Source: Pseudonocardia sp. (GTDB taxonomy: Bacteria; Actinomycetota; Actinomycetes; Mycobacteriales; Pseudonocardiaceae). From it: a DNA stretch of 6,639 bases. Where the stretch lies: NCBI GenBank assembly GCA_030453005.1, contig JAKDLE010000167.1, positions 1-6,639 of the forward strand, in the 5' to 3' direction. Positions 5,149 to 6,639 of this stretch are shown piece after piece; within the stretch, counting starts at the first letter, position 1; each line of letters opens with the position of its first letter. A model generated the notes under the pieces. That model had not been told where the DNA came from and made no database searches. It saw only the letters and a program-made list of their open reading frames with translations. A program made the translations under genes and the position numbers.

Positions 5149-5171
5149 CTTCATCGGGCGCGGTGGCGCAA
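5142..5171 (-). promoter_or_regulatory. Candidate promoter of the DUF2470 gene
   Basis: On the minus strand TTGCGC (5171 to 5166) and TAGCTT (5147 to 5142) are separated by 18 bp, a reasonable -35/-10 pair. TAGGCT (5142 to 5137) is an alternative -10. Transcripts from either would include the GGAGGT ribosome binding site. The -10 lies inside the iron box. Confidence 0.5.
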
Positions 5172-5183
5172 CCATCAGCCGCT

Positions 5184-5213
5184 TTGGTTCCCCGGAGACC
5201 GACCCGTTAGCGT
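5184..5213 (+). promoter_or_regulatory. Candidate promoter of the 5222 gene
   Basis: TTGGTT (5184-5189), an 18-bp spacer and TAGCGT (5208-5213) form a plausible -35/-10 pair. The GTG at 5222 follows the -10 by 8 nt, so the mRNA would be leaderless or nearly so. No Shine-Dalgarno is seen. Confidence 0.5.
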
Positions 5214-5221
5214 CTGTGGCC

Positions 5222-6109
5222 GTGACGACGGTGCCGACGGCGGGAATCGACCCCTGGTCCATCCCGCCCCTCTTCGCGCAGCTCGTCGACGACACGAGCC
5301 TGCTCCGCGCGCGCGTCGACGTAGTGGCGGTCGAGACGGCGGTCGCGCGCTATCTCGGGGCGCGCGCGGGCCTCTACGGCGGCCTCGTCGGGCAGCTCGT
5401 GTGCCCGGTGTCGCGGCTGTCCGCGCTGGTCAAGGAGCTGGCGCGCTCCGCACCCGCCCGGCCGGTGGACCTCTCGCTCGTCGTCGACACCGGGCTCGGC
5501 GCCGTCCCCAAGGCCCTGTCCATGGTGCTGTCGAGGCCGAGCCTGCTCGCGCCGCGGACCGTCGAGACGGCCGCGCCGCCCGACGTCGACGGCGTCTGGC
5601 TCGACCGTGTGGCCGAGTTCGTGCCCGAGGACGTGGTGGCCGTCGTCGAACCCCGGCGCCCCACCGCGGAGGACCCCGACGGCACCGACGCCTGGCTGGA
5701 CGCGGTGCGCCGCGTCGCCGACCAGGGCTGCACGCCCAAGCTGCGGTGCGGCGGCCCGCGCCCGTCGGACGCACCGACCAGCGAGGACGTCGAGCGTTTC
5801 GTCCGGGTGGTCGTGGAGACGGGGCGCGCGTTCACCACGTTCGGTCTGTCGCAGGTGGTGCGCACCGACGACGCGGGCGCGCGTCACCACGGCGTCGTCA
5901 ACCTGCTGGTGGCCGTGGCCCGTGCCCTCGGAGACGGCGACGTCACGGACGCCCTGCGCAGCACCGACGGCGCCGCGCTCGCCGCGGAGGCCGACGGCCT
6001 CTCGGAGCGCATGGTCGCCGGTGTCCGTGGGCTGCTGTCGCGCTGCGGCACCGATGCAGAACCCGTCCCCGGTACCGCCCTGGCGGGTCTGGGCCTCCTG
6101 CCTCGGTGA
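5222..6109 (+). CDS. Conserved hypothetical protein, possible beta/alpha-barrel
   Basis: The protein is 295 aa, soluble, with no signal peptide or membrane helix. I start it at the GTG at 5222 because TAGCGT lies 8 nt upstream; the GTG at 5216 would sit almost on the -10. Repeated beta-strand/helix units are visible: VDLSLVVDTGLG (82-93), VDGVWLDRV (122-130), VVAVVEPRRP (138-147), TPKLRCGG (171-178), a helix at 187-201, then AFTTFGLSQVVR (203-214) and HHGVVNLLVAVARAL (222-236). From memory this resembles a widespread actinobacterial hypothetical family with a K-x-R-x-GG strand, a K-A-T-A-G-L-H-H strand and an H-G-F-L-N-V helix. In this protein the second element is diverged (TTFGLSQ instead of TAGLHH), so any active site there may be altered. 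The function is unknown. pheA starts 30 bp downstream but has its own promoter-like signal. Confidence 0.75.
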   Translation: MTTVPTAGIDPWSIPPLFAQLVDDTSLLRARVDVVAVETAVARYLGARAGLYGGLVGQLVCPVSRLSALVKELARSAPARPVDLSLVVDTGLGAVPKALSMVLSRPSLLAPRTVETAAPPDVDGVWLDRVAEFVPEDVVAVVEPRRPTAEDPDGTDAWLDAVRRVADQGCTPKLRCGGPRPSDAPTSEDVERFVRVVVETGRAFTTFGLSQVVRTDDAGARHHGVVNLLVAVARALGDGDVTDALRSTDGAALAAEADGLSERMVAGVRGLLSRCGTDAEPVPGTALAGLGLLPR

Positions 6110-6132
6110 CACCGGCGGCCCTCACCTAGGCT
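6106..6132 (+). promoter_or_regulatory. Candidate pheA promoter, leaderless
   Basis: GTGACA (6106-6111, 5 of 6 to TTGACA) and TAGGCT (6127-6132) are 15 bp apart, slightly short. The -10 is followed by GCGTCGT and then the GTG at 6140, exactly 7 nt. The -35 overlaps the stop codon of the upstream gene. No Shine-Dalgarno precedes the GTG, in keeping with a leaderless mRNA. Confidence 0.5.
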
Positions 6133-6139
6133 GCGTCGT

Positions 6140-6639
6140 GTGGGTCGACTGGCGTTCCTCGGGCCGCACGCCACGTTCACCGAGCAGGCGCTGCGGTCGC
6201 TCCCGGAGTCTCACGGGGCCGAGCTGATGCCCTGCGCAGGCAGTACGGCCGTGCTCGACGCCGTGCGCAACGGCGACGCCGACGCCGGTTGCGTGCCGAT
6301 CGAGAACAGCGTCGAGGGTGCCGTCGGCGCGGTGCTCGACGGGCTCGTCGCCGATCCGCGGCTGGTCATCGTGCGGGAAGCACTGGTGGCCGTCCGGTTC
6401 GCGGTGATGGCTCGGCCCGGCACCCGCACCGCGGACGTCCGTCGGGTCGGCTCCCACCCGCACGCCGTCGCACAGACGCGGGGCTGGCTCGCCACGCACC
6501 TGCCGGACGCCGAGGTGCTGCTCACCTCGTCCACGTCGGAGGCGGCGGCGCAGGTGGCCCGCGGCGACCTCGACGCGGCCGTGGCCGCGCCGCTGGCGGC
6601 CGAGCAGCACGGCCTCGCCGTGATCGTCGACGACGTCGC
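6140..6639 (+). CDS. pheA: Prephenate dehydratase, 3' truncated by the window end
   Basis: The frame from the GTG at 6140 is open to the last base (166 full codons), starting MGRLAFLGPHATFTEQAL, the classic N-terminus of monofunctional bacterial prephenate dehydratase. The enzyme decarboxylates and dehydrates prephenate to phenylpyruvate, the last pathway-specific step before the phenylalanine aminotransferase. The conserved substrate-site motif CVPIENSVEG is at 51-60. A second lobe begins near 75 (VREALVAVRFAVMARPG) with GSHPHAVAQTRGWL at 104-117, and the helix before AAVAAPLAAEQHGL follows (147-160). The TRF motif and the C-terminal ACT domain, which gives phenylalanine feedback control, lie beyond the window. 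Actinobacterial PheA is usually about 300-320 aa, so roughly half is seen. The start is fixed by the N-terminal motif and by TAGGCT 7 nt upstream; a GTG at 6138 is out of frame. Confidence 0.95.
   Translation, partial: MGRLAFLGPHATFTEQALRSLPESHGAELMPCAGSTAVLDAVRNGDADAGCVPIENSVEGAVGAVLDGLVADPRLVIVREALVAVRFAVMARPGTRTADVRRVGSHPHAVAQTRGWLATHLPDAEVLLTSSTSEAAAQVARGDLDAAVAAPLAAEQHGLAVIVDDV

Noticed and set aside
5207..6112. 301-aa minus-strand open frame opposite the 5222 gene
   Set aside because: Low-complexity Arg/Gly/His-rich antisense frame; the plus-strand frame has regular secondary-structure units and a promoter.
6122..6610. 162-aa minus-strand open frame opposite pheA
   Set aside because: The plus-strand frame is unmistakably prephenate dehydratase; this one is its shadow.
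1..6639. Defence island, mobile element, CRISPR array, tRNA/rRNA or biosynthetic cluster
   Set aside because: No transposase, integrase, terminal repeats, regularly spaced repeats, tRNA-like folds or typical cluster enzymes are visible; gene content and base composition are uniform and core-like. The CPBP (Abi-type) name alone does not make a phage-defence system.

Overview
The window is GC-rich chromosomal DNA with strong G/C preference at third codon positions, GTG and TTG starts, several apparently leaderless genes, and a DtxR/IdeR-type iron box. Together with the protein families this points to a high-GC actinobacterium, most likely the Pseudonocardiales (Pseudonocardia or a relative). 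The genus is an inference from gene content and style; no rRNA or other marker is present.

Layout, left to right. A 5'-truncated SEC-C/DUF5926 gene (+) meets a gamma-carbonic-anhydrase-like left-handed beta-helix gene (-) tail to tail. A divergent intergenic region of about 160 bp separates the latter from a short-chain dehydrogenase (+) that resembles the dehydrogenase domain of peroxisomal multifunctional enzyme 2 / HSD17B4. The dehydrogenase converges on a CPBP-family intramembrane protease gene (-); their two stop codons lie in opposite arms of one stem-loop. The CPBP gene diverges from a two-gene membrane operon (+): a two-helix conserved actinobacterial protein followed by a DUF3817 protein. 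That operon overlaps by 16 bp, tail to tail, with a DUF2470 (HugZ-like C-terminal domain) gene (-). The DUF2470 gene starts at TTG, and a 16/19 match to the DtxR/IdeR box sits just upstream of its ribosome binding site. Diverging from it is an unassigned conserved protein (+), followed by the 5' part of pheA (prephenate dehydratase, +), which runs off the window end.

The genes do not form one pathway. They are core or semi-core actinobacterial genes arranged in divergent and convergent pairs: iron-responsive heme-related function (DUF2470), phenylalanine biosynthesis (pheA), probable beta-oxidation-type hydroxyacyl-CoA or steroid metabolism (SDR), and small membrane proteins. I see no mobile element, CRISPR array, RNA gene, toxin-antitoxin pair or defence island, and no convincing sign of an undescribed multi-gene system.

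The most informative signals are regulatory. A TANNNT hexamer lies exactly 7 nt before the start codon of three genes and 8 nt before a fourth. Two divergent -10 hexamers overlap by three bases. There is an iron box, and two convergent junctions carry stem-loops around their stop codons. No gene-free stretch exceeds 300 bases.
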